A stretch of DNA of 5,838 nucleotides, from assembly GCA_036703315.1 (NCBI GenBank), contig DATNPH010000068.1, forward strand, positions 1-5,838, written 5' to 3'. Shown here in pieces: positions 5,171 to 5,838 of the stretch. The translations under genes and the position numbers were made by a program. The notes under the pieces were generated by a model. That model saw only the letters and a list, made by a program, of their open reading frames with translations. It was not told where the DNA came from and searched no databases. Position 1 is the stretch's first letter. Each line of letters starts with the position of its first letter. This DNA comes from DATNPH01 sp036703315 (GTDB lineage Bacteria; Cyanobacteriota; Cyanobacteriia; Cyanobacteriales; Coleofasciculaceae).

Positions 5171-5838
5171 ATGTTTAACTGGCGCTTGAATTTACAGAGG
5201 TTGTTTCAGGTTTTAGGCAGACCTTTTACAAGAGCTTTGCCAAGGTTTTTGCAGAAACTAAGGGTATTTGGTTCGCCGCGCCAACAATTGGCAGTGACTT
5301 GCCAAACGCTACACAAGCAATTAACCACCGATAGCAATTCTGGTCAAGCTCAGGAAAAAGCCTGGACAACTTATGCTAAAGCCTTGTCCTTGGCTGAGCA
5401 ATGCGATCGCGAGGAACTGATCCAGGTCATTGTGAAATTCGACCCACTGTTTGGGGAGCAAGTCCCTAGTTCCAGCTTTCCTGCCAAGCGAATACTTTCG
5501 GTTCTTCTGAAGGCTGAACCTCTAACCGCTCAAGCTCTCGATGCGGCATGGCGGCTTTCTAGGCGACTGGAAGACCAGTCATCGCGAAGAGAGATACAGC
5601 AGCTAATCTGCGTCCAATCTGCCCGAATTGGCGATACCAATGGGCTACTGGTGAAGTTGCTGAAGCGACGTAAACAAGGGTGTCTCACTCCAGCAGAACT
5701 CCATGAAATCCTATCCAAATATTTAGAACACAATTCGTTTGATGTTAGCCATCCCTGGAAAGCCTTCTTCTCGGAGTTTCAGGACACCGAACTACCTCAA
5801 ATTCATCAGGTTTATGCGCTTGTTGATCGCTACGAGGA
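5171..5838 (+). CDS. Unrecognised helical protein, N-terminal part (runs off right edge)
   Basis: The frame is open from ATG 5171 to the window end: 222 complete codons without a stop. An in-frame TGA at 5126-5128 precedes it with no start codon between, so ATG 5171 is the first possible start. The visible part begins with a basic, amphipathic segment (MFNWRLNLQRLFQVLGRPF). It continues as soluble, largely helical sequence with helix pairs such as AWTTYAKALSLAEQCDREE, AQALDAAWRLSRRLEDQ and LTPAELHEILSKYLEH. This hints at an alpha-solenoid or TPR-like fold, but no defining motif is present. There is no signal peptide or clear membrane helix. Codon use is ordinary and a HIP1 site lies inside (5403-5410), which fits a resident cyanobacterial gene. 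No Shine-Dalgarno is visible. I cannot assign a function from this part. Confidence 0.75.
   Translation, partial: MFNWRLNLQRLFQVLGRPFTRALPRFLQKLRVFGSPRQQLAVTCQTLHKQLTTDSNSGQAQEKAWTTYAKALSLAEQCDREELIQVIVKFDPLFGEQVPSSSFPAKRILSVLLKAEPLTAQALDAAWRLSRRLEDQSSRREIQQLICVQSARIGDTNGLLVKLLKRRKQGCLTPAELHEILSKYLEHNSFDVSHPWKAFFSEFQDTELPQIHQVYALVDRYE

Noticed and set aside
5530..5733. Minus-strand open frame of 67 codons
   Set aside because: It lies wholly inside the longer + strand frame starting at 5171 and has Ser/Arg-rich shadow composition.

Overview
The window reads as chromosomal DNA from a cyanobacterium, probably a filamentous one. Seven perfect HIP1 octamers (GCGATCGC) occur in 5.8 kb, at 48, 337, 3089, 3732, 3915, 4656 and 5403. 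The first gene is a DevA-type exporter ATPase, a family typical of cyanobacteria. The long intergenic stretch carries heptamer tandem repeats of the cyanobacterial STRR kind. Several genes lack a clear Shine-Dalgarno sequence. Genus cannot be fixed from the sequence alone.

Layout, left to right. (1) Positions 1-582 hold the 3' part of a devA-like ABC ATPase on the + strand; its N-terminus lies outside the window. (2) Positions 646-1155 hold a MarR-family repressor with a GTG start, preceded by a perfect 14-bp-arm palindrome. (3) Positions 1265-1801 hold a four-helix membrane protein resembling DUF2269. A degenerate copy of the same palindrome lies just upstream, so the repressor probably controls itself and this gene. 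(4) Two minus-strand genes follow: a membrane-anchored coiled-coil protein of unknown function (start 2640 or 2646, stop 1867), and a 553-residue protein (4504 to 2843). The latter has four internal repeats and a C-terminal peptidase M15 (D-Ala-D-Ala carboxypeptidase-like) domain. (5) About 670 bp contain no intact large gene. They hold short tandem repeats and what looks like a small frameshifted membrane-protein gene (4928-5121). (6) A + strand reading frame starts at 5171 and runs off the right edge; I do not recognise its product.

How the parts may work together. The best-supported unit is the MarR repressor, two related operators and the DUF2269-like membrane protein, just downstream of a DevBCA-type exporter. 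This looks like a small envelope or stress regulon. The M15 protein has lost two of its three expected zinc ligands (Asp to Asn, His to Tyr) and a conserved Arg nearby. It is therefore more likely a non-catalytic peptidoglycan-binding or scaffold protein than an active peptidase. No CRISPR array, insertion sequence, tRNA or rRNA was seen, and I found no convincing wholly new multi-gene system.
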